Shown here piece after piece: positions 1 through 12,061 of a stretch of DNA of 64,000 bases. The notes beneath the pieces were generated by a model. It was given only the letters and a program-made list of their open reading frames with translations. It searched no databases and had not been told where the DNA came from. Positions within the stretch are counted from its first letter, which is position 1. The number at the start of each line of letters is the position of its first letter. Position numbers and translations under genes: made by a program. Source of the DNA: Symsagittifera roscoffensis (taxonomy: Eukaryota; Xenacoelomorpha; Acoela; Convolutidae); contig NC_087064.1 in assembly GCF_963678635.1 (NCBI RefSeq), positions 74,860,213 through 74,924,212 on the forward strand. The letters run 5' to 3'.

Positions 1-860
1 TACTACTTCTACCCGTAAAAATGATGAATCTCGTTTGTTGATTTCTCAGCCACATTACATTTTTTTGAAAACTTTTCTGACCAGCTGAGATTGATCTAAA
101 ATTAATTTAGTATAAAGGCTACTTTAGAGATTACTTCATTGGACACCTTGCAACACCAGCTTTGTTATGAAAAGTCCGCCTATTGTCACCCGTAGATGAA
201 ACTTGTCATCTGTCTTCTGTTGATCAATTGATTAATGGCAACTTTAAGCCCTATCACCAATACGCCCTCGGTCTCTCTGGTATCCATGGTCTTGTCAGAA
301 CTAGTAATGTTCAGATCCTGATTACTTTAATGTATCAGCCTGGCTAGCTTTCAACCCTGTTTCGACAACATGCCGGCGAGTCATTAATCGAAGCCTTCCC
401 TGATCCAAGTCTTCCAATGGCCACTTTTGCTCTAACCCCCAAAAAAAGCTGAGCCTGAGTGCTATATTTAAGCCAATTTAGACCTAAATATCAACTGATT
501 TGCTAATAAGCACTCGGGCATTGTTTCATCGGTTGGCCCAATTACCTGAAGAATTTGTCGTTTGCTTTTATCGGTCCTTTCAGCGACAAACTGTTACTCA
601 GTGCTTGCCTGATTGATGCAGGTACAGTTGGCACTCAGTGTTTCTGACCGGCTTAGCCGAAGGCACTGCGGTCCTGACTAGTTATGGTTACGATCATTGA
701 AAATGGGGAGGAACTTTGTATTCGCGTGTGATTTTATATTTTTCTTTTTGGTTTGCAAGCAAAATCAGCTTCCTCAATTAATCATCGGACTGGGATGAAT
801 GATATATCATATTAAAGCCCTTTCAGTCGTGGTACCGAAATTTAAAAATGTAGAAACTTG
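1..860. other. Unassigned sequence left of element C
   Basis: No convincing gene is visible. Short open stretches in several frames are broken by stops, and none carries a motif I recognise. Similarity to the gag region of element B stops at about 861, so this segment is either flanking DNA or a different old insertion. Confidence 0.4.
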
Positions 861-2802
861 TGCTACGGCCTTTACTGTTTTCGTTGATAACTCACCTCTT
901 TGTTCTGCAAGTCATTTTCAGCTGGTCTGTTCCTGGTGTTCTGCTGGTGATGATCAAGCCACAGTAAAACTCGTGTTCTTCCGTTTGACTCATGTCTTCC
1001 TCGTCTGGTGCATATCCCAAGCTTTTCATGCCTTGTTTGTATGTTGTGCAATCCGCTACATGATGATCCGCCAATCCGCAGTTTGCACATGACCTTCGTT
1101 TGTCCATGTCGTCTCTAGATTTGTACTATGACGACCTTTGTTGTTGGCCTCCCCCATGCATATCTCTGCTTTCTGAGAACGACTACTTCTTTGGTTTCAT
1201 TAACGTATACTCTCTTGACTTTTGCCTCATCTCCTCTGGGGTTGGTGCGTTATCCTTCGATAGAGAATAATACGTTGCCAACATCGTTCTCAAGTCGTCA
1301 CTTCTCACTCCGTCAATAAACTTTGAAGCGATGCTAAAGTTTCTTCTGTTTGTCGATTCCTCTGGATCGCTTCTCCTCCTCAAGCTCTCAAGATCATCCA
1401 CAAATCAATCAATCGATTCGTCATCTCTTTGTCTTCTTTTATTGAACCTCATCATCGCCTGATGCCCTTCATGCCCAATCCAAATCAATTCAACAGTATC
1501 TCAAAGATCTTGTCTGCAGTATCACGCTCCTCCTCCTTCTTTGCCACCACACACTTCAGTGCTGTTCCCTCTAGGTTGCTTAATATCGCCGTGCAGGCCT
1601 GCCTCTCATCGTTCAAGTTGTCTTGTTCTAGATGTAGTCTCATTACTTCAATCCAGGTGTCAATGCAACCATCTGAATCGTCTTTGAATTCCTTAGGTTT
1701 CTTGAAGGTTTTTCTGGATTTGCCACTGCCTCTGTCACTTGAGTTTGTGTTCCTTGTTGCGAATGCTTCAAGCGTCCTGTTCATCATTTCCCAGGTACTC
1801 GCCCACTTCATGGCATCAGGTGGTACACCCGTATGGGTACTTGAGTGTCCTCGTCGAGTTTGAGGCTCCCCCTTCATATGCTGCTATCAATCCGGGGTAA
1901 CAATACAGATTCCGTTTCTTTCGTTGTGGTTCTACGAAGTCGACTCTAGTTCCAAATGGCTTGCCCGCCATCAATTTATCTTGGGCTATAGAGTTTCTCA
2001 AGAGTACATCCAATTTGAACCGTATGGCTCCAGAACTTTCTGCTTGTTCCTTGCTCATTGTGTCCATTCTGGTTTCTAAGTTCCACAACTTTTCATTCAC
2101 TGTGTCGTATCTTCTTTTCATCTCATCCATATCTTTCTTGATATATTTCTCTCGCTCTTTGTTGGTCGTTTCTACCTTGTCCGCCATCTTTTGTAGCTTT
2201 TCCTCCGTTGCCCTTGCCAGAACATACTAGTTGTCTAGGTTTTCATTCTTGATGTGTCGTACTTCCTTTTTCAGCTCTTGGCGGTCTTCCTCGCTGCATT
2301 TCAGCTTTTTGTCAATTTGTTCTAACTTTGCCATCAAGTCGCCAAGGTGTTTTTGACTCGATATTTTGTTTGTCTTGGTTAGCCGTTGCGTTGCTCCTTG
2401 TGCGACTTGCTCTTTATCTTATTTAGTTTCTGTCGTTATTGCGTAACTGTGCCAAACGTTTTGCTTTTCTCGATCGCTGCTATTACCTCCTCTTTTTCTT
2501 TAGGTTTCATTCCGACCATTGCTGCAAACCTCTCTGTGAACGACGTTCTCTTTGTTTGTGAATCGTCTTTTATTGTTTCTGGTGTGTTGTTAGTTGTTTC
2601 GTCTATACTATTGGTGAAAAGTCTATTGTTTTCTTTTCTTGTTCTTTTACATTTGGCATGGGTGTTGATTCCGTTGTCTTTCGTAACGCCCCGTCTATAC
2701 TTTGATCGGGTGTCTCAAGATCACTTTCCTTGGCGGTATTGTCGGCTTTTCCGATACTTTCTCATTGGCCTTCTGTTCCTTATTGCTTCTTGTATTGACC
2801 AT
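861..2802 (-). pseudogene. gag: Broken gag of element C
   Basis: Gag forms the particle of the retrotransposon. On the minus strand the reading begins at MVNTRS (about 2802), the same start motif as in A and B. It then passes through several frames: a polar N-terminal segment, a coiled-coil segment (about 2187-1816), a capsid-like segment of the retrotrans_gag type (1877-1485 and 1401-1183, with SDGCIDTWIEVMRLHLEQ and FIDGVRSDDLRTMLA), and a CCHC zinc knuckle CANCGLADHHVADC (about 1090-1050). Frameshifts at about 2695, 1816, 1485 and 1183 make it non-functional. Homology ends soon after the knuckle; the second knuckle and protease are absent. Confidence 0.8.
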
Positions 2803-3004
2803 ATTCACTGGAATACTCTTTCTCATTACTCTCGGATTTGTTTTCGTCATTCTTCGTGATGCTCTTGTTTTCTTTCTAATTTTTATAAAAATTTTCATTA
2901 TCTACAATTCTATTATATACAAGTTCCTAATTTAAAAACTAATTGAAATTATAAGAAAAATTCCTCAATCTATTATTTAATTAAAACCAATCGAATTCGT
3001 CTCT

Positions 3005-3990
3005 CCAAGAGTTGGAGACCTGAACTAATTGTTGGGACCTTTCGATCAGGTCTTGGGACCCTTCGATTAGGTTTGGGATCTTTTGGTAGGGTCACGGGAC
3101 CCTTCGCTCTATTCCTGTGACCCTACCCTAGGGTCTTGGGACCCTTCGTTCTAGAGCCGGGACTCTTTGGTATTGCCCTGATACCCTTCCCTCAAGCTCA
3201 GGTATCCCTGTTAGAGCCTTGGGACCTTTCGGTACTGTCCTGGGACCCTTCGCTCAAGTGTTGGGACCTTTCGGTAGGGTCTTGGGACCCTTTGGTATTG
3301 TCCTAGGACACTTCGGTGCTGTGCTGGGACCCTTCGCTCAAGTGTTGGTACCTTCCGGTATTGTCTTGGGACCCTTCGGTATTGTCCTAGGACACTTCGG
3401 TACTGTCCTGTGACCCTTCGCTCAAGTGTTGGTACCTTCCGGTAGGGTCTTGGGACCCTTCGCTCAAGTGTTGTTATCCTTAGGTAGGGTCTTGGGACCC
3501 TTCTGTACTGTCCTAGGACACTTGGGTTCTGTCCTGGGACCCTTCGCCCAAGTGTTGGTACCTTCCGGTAGGGTCTTGGGACCCTTCGCCCAAGTATTGG
3601 TACCTTCCGGTAGGGTCTTGGGACCCTTCGGTATTGTCCTAGGACACTTCGGTACTGTCCTGTGACCCTTCGCTCAAGTGTTGGTACCTTCCGGTAGGGT
3701 CTTGGGACCCTTCTGTACTGTCCTAGGACCCTTCGTTCGAGTATTGTGCTCGTTAGGTACGGTCTTGGGACCCTTTTGTACTGTCCTAGGACCCTTCGCT
3801 CGAGTGTTGCGATCCTTAGGTAATGTCTTGGGACCCTTCTGTACTGTCCTAGGACCCTTCGCTCTAGTGTGTGGACCCTTTTGTGGCGTCTTGGGACCCT
3901 TAGATCACTATCCCAGGACTGCCCCCAAGACTCTTGTGCTGTTTCCACTGCTGTACCCCACTTATTAAAACTCTTTATCGTTTGTAGAAT
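3005..3990. repeat. 21-bp tandem array in the leader of element C
   Basis: About 45 imperfect units, each 21 bp long, of the type GTCTTGGGACCCTTCGGTATT (plus-strand reading) run without interruption. Because 21 is a multiple of three and stops are rare, open frames of 7-residue repeats appear on both strands (for example the minus-strand frame 3211-3948). These are artefacts of the repeat. The array lies between the 5' LTR and gag, the position where element B has its own 21-bp array. Confidence 0.85.
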
Positions 3991-5419
3991 CTCCCTGTAC
4001 CCTAACTCGAGTGTCCACTATCCCGGTACTTCCTCTAGAACTTGTGTGAAAAATCCCCTGTAATATTCTTTTTGTTTCCTATTTCCAATGCAAGTCGAAA
4101 AACGACTTGCTTTTAACCTATTTTTTGATCGCTGTTGACTAATTTTCAGCAAAATTCAAACCCAAAAACCGTAAAAGTCAAATTGGAAAAATCACAAAAA
4201 CAAGAAAAACTTGTATACCTAAAATTCAATTTCGACAATGCATGTCTTTCGTTAAAAAAAACCTGATACCTGATTGTCTCGCGTTTTTCCTCGCCCCTAC
4301 TAGCGGTCCTATGGAGTTTTCAGCTTTTGGGTTCCAAAAACTGTCTATTTCCGATCTCCTCACCCGATCCGGCCAGGTTACCTACCTGAATACGAGTTCG
4401 CTATCGAGTACCTTCGCGTTGCTACTCTTGTTGTGAGTCTTCAACTCAGTTGTTCTAATGTAACTAAATCGACGATATCGATTGTTTAGTTACTATAAGA
4501 AAGCCACCTTTTTACAATTTTCAACCACCAACCTCTATCTTAACCAGCCCCCCTGCTAACCTCTCCCCTATCTACCCTCCCACTTAAGCTGAAAATTACC
4601 CTAAGCGGGATGGGTGCTAAACCTCTCGAGAGAAATCCGTAGAACCTATTCCCAAGCTCTGCTCAAGTAAAAACGTTTCCTCAAAACGGTGGGTATTCGC
4701 ATATTCAATTTTACACTTATCTCCTATAATGTAAAATGGATTTTAACGATAAGCAGAACACGTCTGTGAACCCTCCTCCGTTTCCTCTCTTCTGCTTTGA
4801 TCACACTGCTGGATGTCTCTTTCCCAGTCGGGTGTCCTCTGTCTCTGAGGTCTATATCCCTAGTACTACTTTCCCACTTGGCTGGTCACCTGTTCCAGTC
4901 AAGTCTCCCAGTGGTCCTCTGATGTCACAAGCTATCTGAAATACCTTTCAACGCCCCTGACTCGGCCACCTGTTCAACGTTGCTGGTTTGATCGAGACGA
5001 TCGGTCTCATTGAAAACAGTATGCGTAATTAAAATTAAGGTTTGATCCAACTAATCTGAAAGTCAAAGCCACTGTCCTTTTTGTATTTTACATCGTTTTT
5101 GTTCCTATTTCTATTTTTTGCTTTTTGTCCCGCTTTTTGTCTTTTACCCGTATTTTGTACCCCTAGTGGCACCCATTACTCGGTTAGCTAGGCCTCGTTT
5201 CAGTAAGCGCACTGGGAATTTTCTTAAAACGAGTTTTCTTAAAACGCTATCACGAGTTTTCTTAAAACGCTATTTTCTCGAGTTTTCTTAAAACGCTATC
5301 ACGGTGCAACCAGAAGGTGAATACGTTCCCGTTGAACCGTACCACCGGTATTCTAGAATGGCATGTAGCCCGGAGCTGCGTCAAGAGGGTTCGATTTAGT
5401 AGTCATGATGTCGTAAAAT

Positions 5420-5433
5420 ACCAAGGAGCGCCA
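5420..5433 (-). promoter_or_regulatory. Primer-binding site of element C
   Basis: The minus strand reads TGGCGCTCCTTGGT, starting 11 nt after the LTR end at 5445. It differs from the sites in A and B by one base. The leading TGGCG is the complement of a tRNA 3' end with G at the discriminator position, which would suit a serine or asparagine tRNA. The tRNA is not identified. Confidence 0.7.
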
Positions 5434-5444
5434 TTAAATCACTA

Positions 5445-6309
5445 TGTAACAGTCACCTACTTAAGTCACAGATGAGGTTAAAGAAAAAAAGGCCCTTAAA
5501 TAATTGGCTCAAGAGTCATGAACACTATCTCTTGTGTTTTTCTGCCTCAAGTGGTCGGAGCCAATTCGGTTCACTTGCGACATGAGACTACAAACCTCGT
5601 TACGGCTTAAAGGCTACTACCAAAATACCCCCACTTGCTCAGATCTGAAAATAGCCAAAACACACGAACGCCGTTAAAAACAGGGTCGGAACCTTCCATA
5701 TACGGTTACTTTTTATGAGACAGTGGACCTTTGATCCATTTTAGGTGGATCAACCTAAAACTCTCCCTAACTCAACATAATAATGTAAAACACACTCAAA
5801 AATTTTAAATTTGGTACTTACATACCAACATGACCTCTAGAATCGAGTAACTGAATTAATAAGCAATTCTAGAATTATTCCGGTGATCAATTTTAATTCA
5901 ATAAGTTTGAAATGAACAAGTTATAACTCAAGACACTAGTTTTCTGTTTGGACCATTGGGCAGCTTCAGCTGTCCACTTTTCCACTGAAGGTTCACTCCG
6001 GTCCACTCGATCTCCTTCTCTATTTGTTCTCGATCTTTCTTGATCTTTTGCCAAGAATACAAGAGCTCTACTCTCGTTCGATTTATATGGCAAAATTGCA
6101 AATAGCAATTTCATGCTCCTATTTTTTAGACTACTTTCCCACAATTATAGTTCGATTCTTCTGGTCTTATTTTCTCGCAATTTCAGTTGTCGCGAGAAAC
6201 TTGAGCATGACAAGCTCCATTCAAATTTTTAAAAAAAATTGCACTTCACCCCAAAATCAAGACTAAACGTTGCTCAAGGTCAAACTTCCAAATATTGCCG
6301 ACTGGCACA
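5445..6309 (-). repeat. 5' LTR of element C
   Basis: The minus strand starts TGTGCCAGTCGG at 6309 and ends CTGTTACA at 5445, 865 bp in all, with TG...CA termini. It aligns along its length with the element B LTR at 8368-9275. It supplies the promoter and the start of the element transcript. Open frames inside it (such as 5893-6144) are shadows. Confidence 0.85.
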
Positions 6310-6671
6310 AAGCATATATCAGTCTCCGGGCACCGGGCCTCCAATTCCGTGCTTCTCTGGAAACAACGTCGTTGTCCTATCAATTTCGCGGCACGGGAGG
6401 GTACTGTTCCGCTCTGGAAGTTGCACTGAAGTTTTTCGTTCTGTATCTCCGGTTGTGTGTTCGTTCGTCTTTTTATATCAAAAAGGGCCGTTTCTGCATT
6501 TCTCAGAAAAAGACCGCTCAGAATCGAAATTTTGAAAATTAGAAATTCCCGAAAATTCTGACCCTCCTCTTTACTAATAATTGATTGTTAAGGCCTCTAT
6601 CGCCGCAGCAAGTTCGACTGTGCCAATCCGGAGGAATGGCACACTACCAAAATATACCCCCACTCTAGAAA
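6310..6671. other. Unassigned spacer with LTR scraps
   Basis: No gene is visible. It includes a short inverted pair TGTGCCA...TGGCACA at about 6618-6645 and a scrap resembling the inside of the family LTR (the ACCAAAATATACCCCC stretch). It looks like rearranged debris between two LTRs. Confidence 0.4.
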
Positions 6672-7010
6672 TAAGCCAGTCGGTCATATTTGGAAGTTTG
6701 ACCATGAGAAAAATTTATTCTTGGTTTTGGGGTGAAATGCAATTTTTCAAAAATTCGAATTGAGCATGTCATGCTCAAGCTTCTCGCGAGCATTCAAAAT
6801 ACCAGAAAAATAAGATCAGAAGATTCGAACGACAATCGCGGGAAAGTAGTCAAAAATACATAACTCGAACGAGAGTAGAGCTGTCTTATTCTTGGCAAAA
6901 GACGGAAAGTGATTGCGAGTGGAGAAGAAATAAATTAGAGTGGACCAGAGTGAACCTTCGGTGGAAAGGTGGACAGCTGAAGCTGCCCAATGGTCCAGAC
7001 CAAAAACTTG
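6672..7010 (+). repeat. LTR fragment E, left part
   Basis: Begins CCAGTCGGTCATATTTGGAA, the start of the family LTR lacking the first few bases, and follows the 5' half of the B LTR through to the GGTGGACAGCTG stretch at about 6967. It is then replaced by leader-like sequence at about 7016. Confidence 0.75.
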
Positions 7011-7015
7011 TTTCT

Positions 7016-7890
7016 TGAGTTAACTTGTTTCTTGTTGTTATCCTTAGGTAATGTCTTGGGACCCTTCTGTACTGTCATAAGACCCTTCGCTCTAGTGTGT
7101 GGACCCTTTTTTGGCGTCTTGGGATCCTTAGATCACTATCCCAGGACTGCCACCAAGACTCTTGTGCTGCTTCCAATGCTGTAGCCCAGGTATTAAAACT
7201 CTTTATCCGAACTTCCAGTACCACTTCCTGTCCGGAACTCGTTTGTAGAATCTCCCTGTACCCTAACTCGAGTGTTTGGATATCCAGTCCACTATCCCGG
7301 TACTTCCTCTAGAACTTGTGTGAAAAATCCCCTGAAATATTCTTTTTGTTTCCTATTTCCAATGCAAGTCGAAATACGAATTGCTTTTAACCTTATTTTT
7401 TGATCGCTGTTCAATAAATTTCAGCAAAATTGAAACCCAAAAACCGTAAAAGTCAAATGAGAAAAATCACAAAAACAAGAAAAACTTGTATACCTAAAAT
7501 TCAAGTTCGACAATGCTTGTCTTTCTTTAAAAAAAATGTCTGGTACCTGACTGTCTCGCGTTTTTCCTCGCCCCTACTAGCGGTCCTATGGAATTTTCAG
7601 CTTTTGGGTTCGAAAAACGGTCTATTTCCGATCTCCTCACCCAATCCGGCCAGGTTACCTACCTTAATACGAGTTCGCTATCGAGTAACTTCGCGTTGCT
7701 ACTCTTGTTGTGAGTCTTCACCTCAGTAGTTCTAATGTAAATAAATCGGCGATATCGATTGTTTATTTACTATAAGAAAGCCCCTTTTTACAATTTTCAA
7801 CCACCAACCTCTATCTTAACCAGCCCCCCTGCTAACCTCTCCCCTATCTAGCCCCCCTCTTAGGCTGAAAATTTTCTAAATGGGGGGCTG
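7016..7890 (-). repeat. Displaced leader fragment of a C-type element
   Basis: Near-duplicate of the plus-strand stretch 3815-4620 of element C. It holds the last few 21-bp units (7030-7140) and then the same non-coding leader text up to the C-rich stretch at about 7820-7870. It is in the orientation of a minus-strand element and sits between two plus-strand LTR fragments, which implies an insertion or recombination. No gene is present. Confidence 0.75.
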
Positions 7891-8367
7891 GAGTTAAAAC
7901 CTGCTTATTTCAAACTTCTCGAGTCAAACTTAATAACCCAATCAATTCTAGAGTTGCTTATAGTTTAGTTACTCGATTCTAGAGGTCTTGTCGGTATGTG
8001 AGTACCTAATTTAGTTTTCTTGAGTGTGTTTTACGTTGTTATGTTGAGTTAGGGAGAGTTTTTAAGTTGATCCATCTGAAATGGATCAAAGGTCCGCTGT
8101 CTAATAAAAAGTAACTGTATACGTAATGTTCCGACCCTGTTTTTAACGGCGTTCGTGTGTTTTGGGTATTTTGAGACCAAAGCATCGGGCGTTCGTAGTT
8201 CTAGAGTTCGGGGGGGGGGGGGGTGTTTTGGTAGAAGCCTTCAAGCCGTAACGCGGTTGGTAGTCTCATGTCGCAAGTGAACCGAATTGGCTCCGACCGT
8301 TTGAGGTATAAAAACGGAAGAGATAGTGTCCTTGACTCTTGAGCCAATGTTTATAGGGCCTATTTTT
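7890..8367 (+). repeat. LTR fragment E, right part
   Basis: Matches the 3' half of the family LTR (compare 8740-9230) and stops within the ...AGGGCCTATTTTT stretch, where the 5' LTR of element B begins at 8368. Element B therefore landed inside an older LTR. A run of about 14 G lies near 8210. Confidence 0.75.
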
Positions 8368-9275
8368 TGTGCCAGTCGGTCATATTTGGAAGTCTGACCT
8401 TGAGCAGTACAAACAACGTAATTTTGGGGTGAACTGGAAATTTCAAAAATTCGAATTGAGCCTGTCATGCTCAACTTTCTCGCGACAACTGAAAATCTCA
8501 GAAATAAAAGATCAGAACAACCGAATTAAAAACGCGGGAAAGTAATCAAAAAAAGCAGCGGGAAATTACTATTCACAATTTTCAGACATAAAAATCACAC
8601 GAGAGTAAAGCTGTCCTATCTTGAATAGGAAGCAGAGCGATTGCGAACAAAGCGGACACAAGAATGAAATTGACCAGAGTGAAACCTCGGTGGAATGGTG
8701 GACAGCTGTGGTCTCCCAATAATCCAGTTCCAAAACTCAATTCTCGAGTCAAAATTCATTTTTCTTGCTGGAATTAAATGATTACAAATTTCTTGAGTTA
8801 AAACTTAGTTACCTCAATGCTAGAGTTACTGATTAATTTAGTTACTCCAATTCTCGAGTGTGCTGGTATGTGAGTACCCAATTTAGTTTTCGTGAGTGTG
8901 TTTGATAATTTTTATGTTGAGGTAAGGAGAGTTTAGGTTGATCCATTTGAAATGGATCAACGTTCCACTGTCTTATAAAAAGTAACTATACGGACTTTTC
9001 CGACCCTGTTTTTAACGGCGTTCGCGTATTTTGGGTATTTTGAGACCTAAGTATGGGGACTTTCTTATTTTCTAGAGTGGAGGGGGGGGGGGTATTTTGG
9101 TAGTGGCCTTTAAGCTGTAATGAGGGTTTTAGTCTCATGTCGCAAGTGAACTGAATTGGCTCCGACCGTTCGAGGTAGAAAAACACAAGAGATAGTGTCC
9201 CTGACTCTTGAGCCAATGGTTATAGGGCCTATTTTTCTTTAACCTCATATGTGACTTAATTAGGCGACTGTTACA
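8368..9275 (+). repeat. 5' LTR of element B
   Basis: Runs TGTGCCAGTCGG...CGACTGTTACA, 908 bp, with TG...CA ends. Its first half recurs at 30888-31250 as the 3' LTR. G-runs near 9080 and C/T-rich text are seen, but no reliable TATA box or polyadenylation signal could be fixed by eye. Confidence 0.85.
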
Positions 9276-9286
9276 TAGTGCTTTTA

Positions 9287-9300
9287 TGGCGCTCCTGGGT
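9287..9300 (+). promoter_or_regulatory. Primer-binding site of element B
   Basis: TGGCGCTCCTGGGT, 11 nt after the LTR end and identical to the site in element A. It would anneal to the 3' end of a host tRNA to start minus-strand DNA synthesis. The tRNA is not identified. Confidence 0.75.
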
Positions 9301-9770
9301 ATTTTTATACGACATCAAGACTACGGAGTCGAACCCACTTGACACAGCTCCGGGCTACATGCCCATTCTAGAGTACCGGTGGTACGGTAAAGCGGGAACG
9401 TATAAACCTTCCGGTCTTACCGTGATAGCTTTTTAAGAAAACTTAAAAAAACTTCCTGGTACGCTCTCCGAACGAGGCCTAGCTGACTGAGTAAGGGGGG
9501 GGGGGGTAACCAGGGGGACAAAAAAAAACGAGCAAAAAGACAAAAAACTAAACAAAAAACGAAAAAGAATAAAAAGAGTAACAAAACCCATAAAACAAAA
9601 AAAGGACAGTGACTTTGACACCAGATTAGATGGATCAAACCTTTATATTAATTTAATAGTATACCCATACTGTTTTCATAAGACCGATCGTTTCAATCAT
9701 TTCAGCAATTTAAAAAGGTGCCCGAGTGTGGGGCGTTGTCAAGGGTTTTCAGATAGCTTGCAACTTAGCT

Positions 9771-10080
9771 GGACCACTAGGAGACTTGACTGGAAAAAGT
9801 CACCAGCCAAGTAGGAAAGTGGTTCACAAGAAGGGAACCCTAAAAGTGCTGGACACGACAAAGGGACATCCAGCACCGACGGGACCGAACAGAGAAGGCA
9901 CACAGGGGTGTTTTGTTTGGTCAATCGACGGACCACTGGGAGACTAAACTGGAACAGGTGACCAGCTAAGTGGGAAAGTGGTGCTGGTGAGAGGTGCTGG
10001 ACAAGCCAAGGAGACAACCAGCACGGAATCAGAACAACCACAGGAGGACACACAGAGATGTTCTGGTTGGTCAATCGGGT
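9771..10080 (+). repeat. Two-copy direct repeat (about 155 bp) in the leader of B
   Basis: Two imperfect units, 9771-9929 and 9930-10080. Each begins GGACCACT and ends in a GGTCAATCG stretch, with a GGTGACCAGC-like core. A relative on the minus strand occurs in the leader of C at about 4830-4925. No coding function is apparent. Confidence 0.65.
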
Positions 10081-10917
10081 ATCGTTAGAATCCACATTAA
10101 ATTATAGAAGATACGTGTAAAATTGGATAAGCGGAACCCCAGTGTTTTGAGGAACGTTTTTTACTTGAGCAGAGCTTGGAAACAGGTTCTACGGGTTTCT
10201 CTCGAGAGGTTTAGCAGCCAGCGCTTAAGGTAATTTTCGGCTTAAGAGGGGGGCTAAACAGGGGGGAGGTTAGAAGTGGGGCTGGTTAGGTTAGAGATTG
10301 GCGGTTGCAAATTGTAAAAAGGGGGCCACGTTATAGTAACTAATCAATCGATATCGTCGATTTACTTACATTATAATCTCACAAGCGTGAATTACAGAGA
10401 GAAGATATCCAAATTTAAGATCGAATTAAGGTAAGTACCCTGGTCGGATCGGGTGGGGCGAACGGAAATAGACAGTTTTCGTAACCCGGAAGGAAAATAC
10501 CCGATAAGAACGTTAATAGGGGAGAGGAAAACGCGTGACAATCAAGTACCAGACATTTTTTACGAAAAGACGACATTGGTCACCTTTGAATTTTAGGTGG
10601 GTTCATCTTTCTGTTTTTATCATTTCTTCTCGGTTAAGTTTGTACGTTTTCGGTACTAATTCTATTGGTTTTTGAACGAACAGGTGATCCCAACACACCT
10701 GCGAACAAGTTGGATTTCAACTTTTATCAGGTTAATAAAGGGAGATAAATAAAGGGGTTAATAATTGAAACTTTTGGCCGGTAAGGTTGGGCTTCGGGGA
10801 AATTTTTATACCAGAGCTCAAGTGGTGGTACCAGGGATAATGGTTCAAGAGTCCCAACAACGAAGAAGCAGAAATCAGATTGTCCCAACACTAAGAAAGA
10901 AGGGGTCTTGGGACAGT

Positions 10918-11755
10918 GTGAAGTGTCCCAACACTTGAGTGGCGAAGTCCTGGGACAGTACCAAGAAGTCTTGTGACAGTACAGAAAAATCTTGGGACAG
11001 TACCAAGAAGTCTTTGGACAGTACAGGAAAGTCTTGGGACAGTACCAAGAAGTCTTGGGACAGTGCGGTAAAGTCTTGGCACAGTACCAAGAAGTTCTGG
11101 GACAGTGCGCGAAAGTCTTGGGACAGTGCCGAAAAATCTTGGGACAGTACCAAGAAGTCTTGGGACAGTGCGGGAAAGTCTTGGGACAGTGCCGAAAAGT
11201 CTTGGGACAGTAACAAGAAGTCTTGGGACAGTACGGAAAAGTCTTGGGACAGTGCCGAAAAGTCTTGGGACAGTAACAAGAAGTCTTGGGACAGTACGGA
11301 AAAGTCTTGGGACAGTGCCGAAACGTCTTGGGACAGTACACAAAAGTCATGGGACAGTACTGAAAAGTCTTGGGAAAGTACGGAAAAGTCTTGGGACAGT
11401 ACGGAAAGTCTTGGGACAGTATAGAAAAGTCTTGGGACAGTAACAAGAAGTCTTGGGACAGTGCGCGAAAGTCTTGGGACAGTGCCGAAAAGTCTTGGGA
11501 CAGTAACAAGAAGTCTTGGGACAGTACGGAAAAGTCTTGGGACAGTGCCGAAACGTCTTGGGACAGTACACAAAAGTCATGGGACAGTACTGAAAAGTCT
11601 TGGGAAAGTACGGAAAAGCCTTGGGACGGTACCAAGAGGTCTTGGGACAGTGCGAAGTGTCCCGACATCAGAGCAAGAAGGGTCTTGGGACAGTGCGTGG
11701 TAGCCCAACACTTGAGTGATAGGTCCTGGGACAGTGTAAACTATCCAAACACTTA
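10918..11755. repeat. 21-bp tandem array in the leader of element B
   Basis: About 40 units of the type AAGTCTTGGGACAGTGCCGA(A), period 21, with internal higher-order duplication (for example 11200-11340 recurs at about 11430-11580). All six frames remain open with 7-residue repeats such as KSWDSTE, so the ORFs here are not genes. It occupies the same place as the array in C but with a different unit. Confidence 0.9.
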
Positions 11756-12061
11756 AGTGAAAGGAACACAAAGGACCGGTCAGAACGATTAAATCAGGAA
11801 AAATCCGCTCTATTAAGATCACGAAATGCAAGATTTTAACTTGAGAAAATTAGGAATGCTTTTTAGAATTTTTATTCTTAGAATAGAGTTTTGTAAATAT
11901 TAATATTGTAAATAGAGAAAATTGTAAATGAGAATCATGAGGCGAAGTAGGGTACCAATAGCAAAAAAAGGGTTCTAGAGTTAAAGACAAATCGTAACTC
12001 GTCGCAACGGAAAGCGATGCCATCGGACCAAAAAGTAATGAGAAAGAAATTTTCAGTGAGC

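Larger units (their letters stand above)
861..6309 (-). mobile_element. Element C: 5' part of a giant Ty3/gypsy-type LTR retrotransposon
   Basis: Read on the minus strand, the order is a complete 5' LTR (6309 to 5445), a primer-binding site, a leader of about 2.6 kb containing a 21-bp tandem array, and a broken gag that stops at about 861 just after the first zinc knuckle. The LTR, leader and gag all match element B (8368-31250), so C belongs to the same family in the opposite orientation. Protease, RT and everything downstream are missing. They may lie beyond the window or have been lost, because similarity to B ends abruptly at about 861. The leader stretch 4000-5420 holds no gene. Confidence 0.8.

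Noticed and set aside
3211-3968. Repeat-protein-like frames (RRVPRPYRKVP, GRVLGPF units)
   Set aside because: Same artefact from the 21-bp array in the leader of element C.
8205-8225. G-quadruplex-type signal in the G-run
   Set aside because: A single homopolymer run of variable length, also prone to sequencing error; no conserved four-tract pattern between LTR copies.
9417-9638. Hydrophobic Phe/Leu-rich minus-strand frames
   Set aside because: They arise from A-rich and G-run text in the leader of B; no conservation with the leaders of A or C.
10918-11755. Possible CRISPR-like array
   Set aside because: Units are contiguous without unique spacers, and the context is a eukaryotic retrotransposon leader.
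10727-11756. Long open frames on both strands (up to 313 residues) with 7-residue repeats
   Set aside because: The 21-bp tandem array keeps every frame open; the sequences mirror each other and have no start or context that supports coding.
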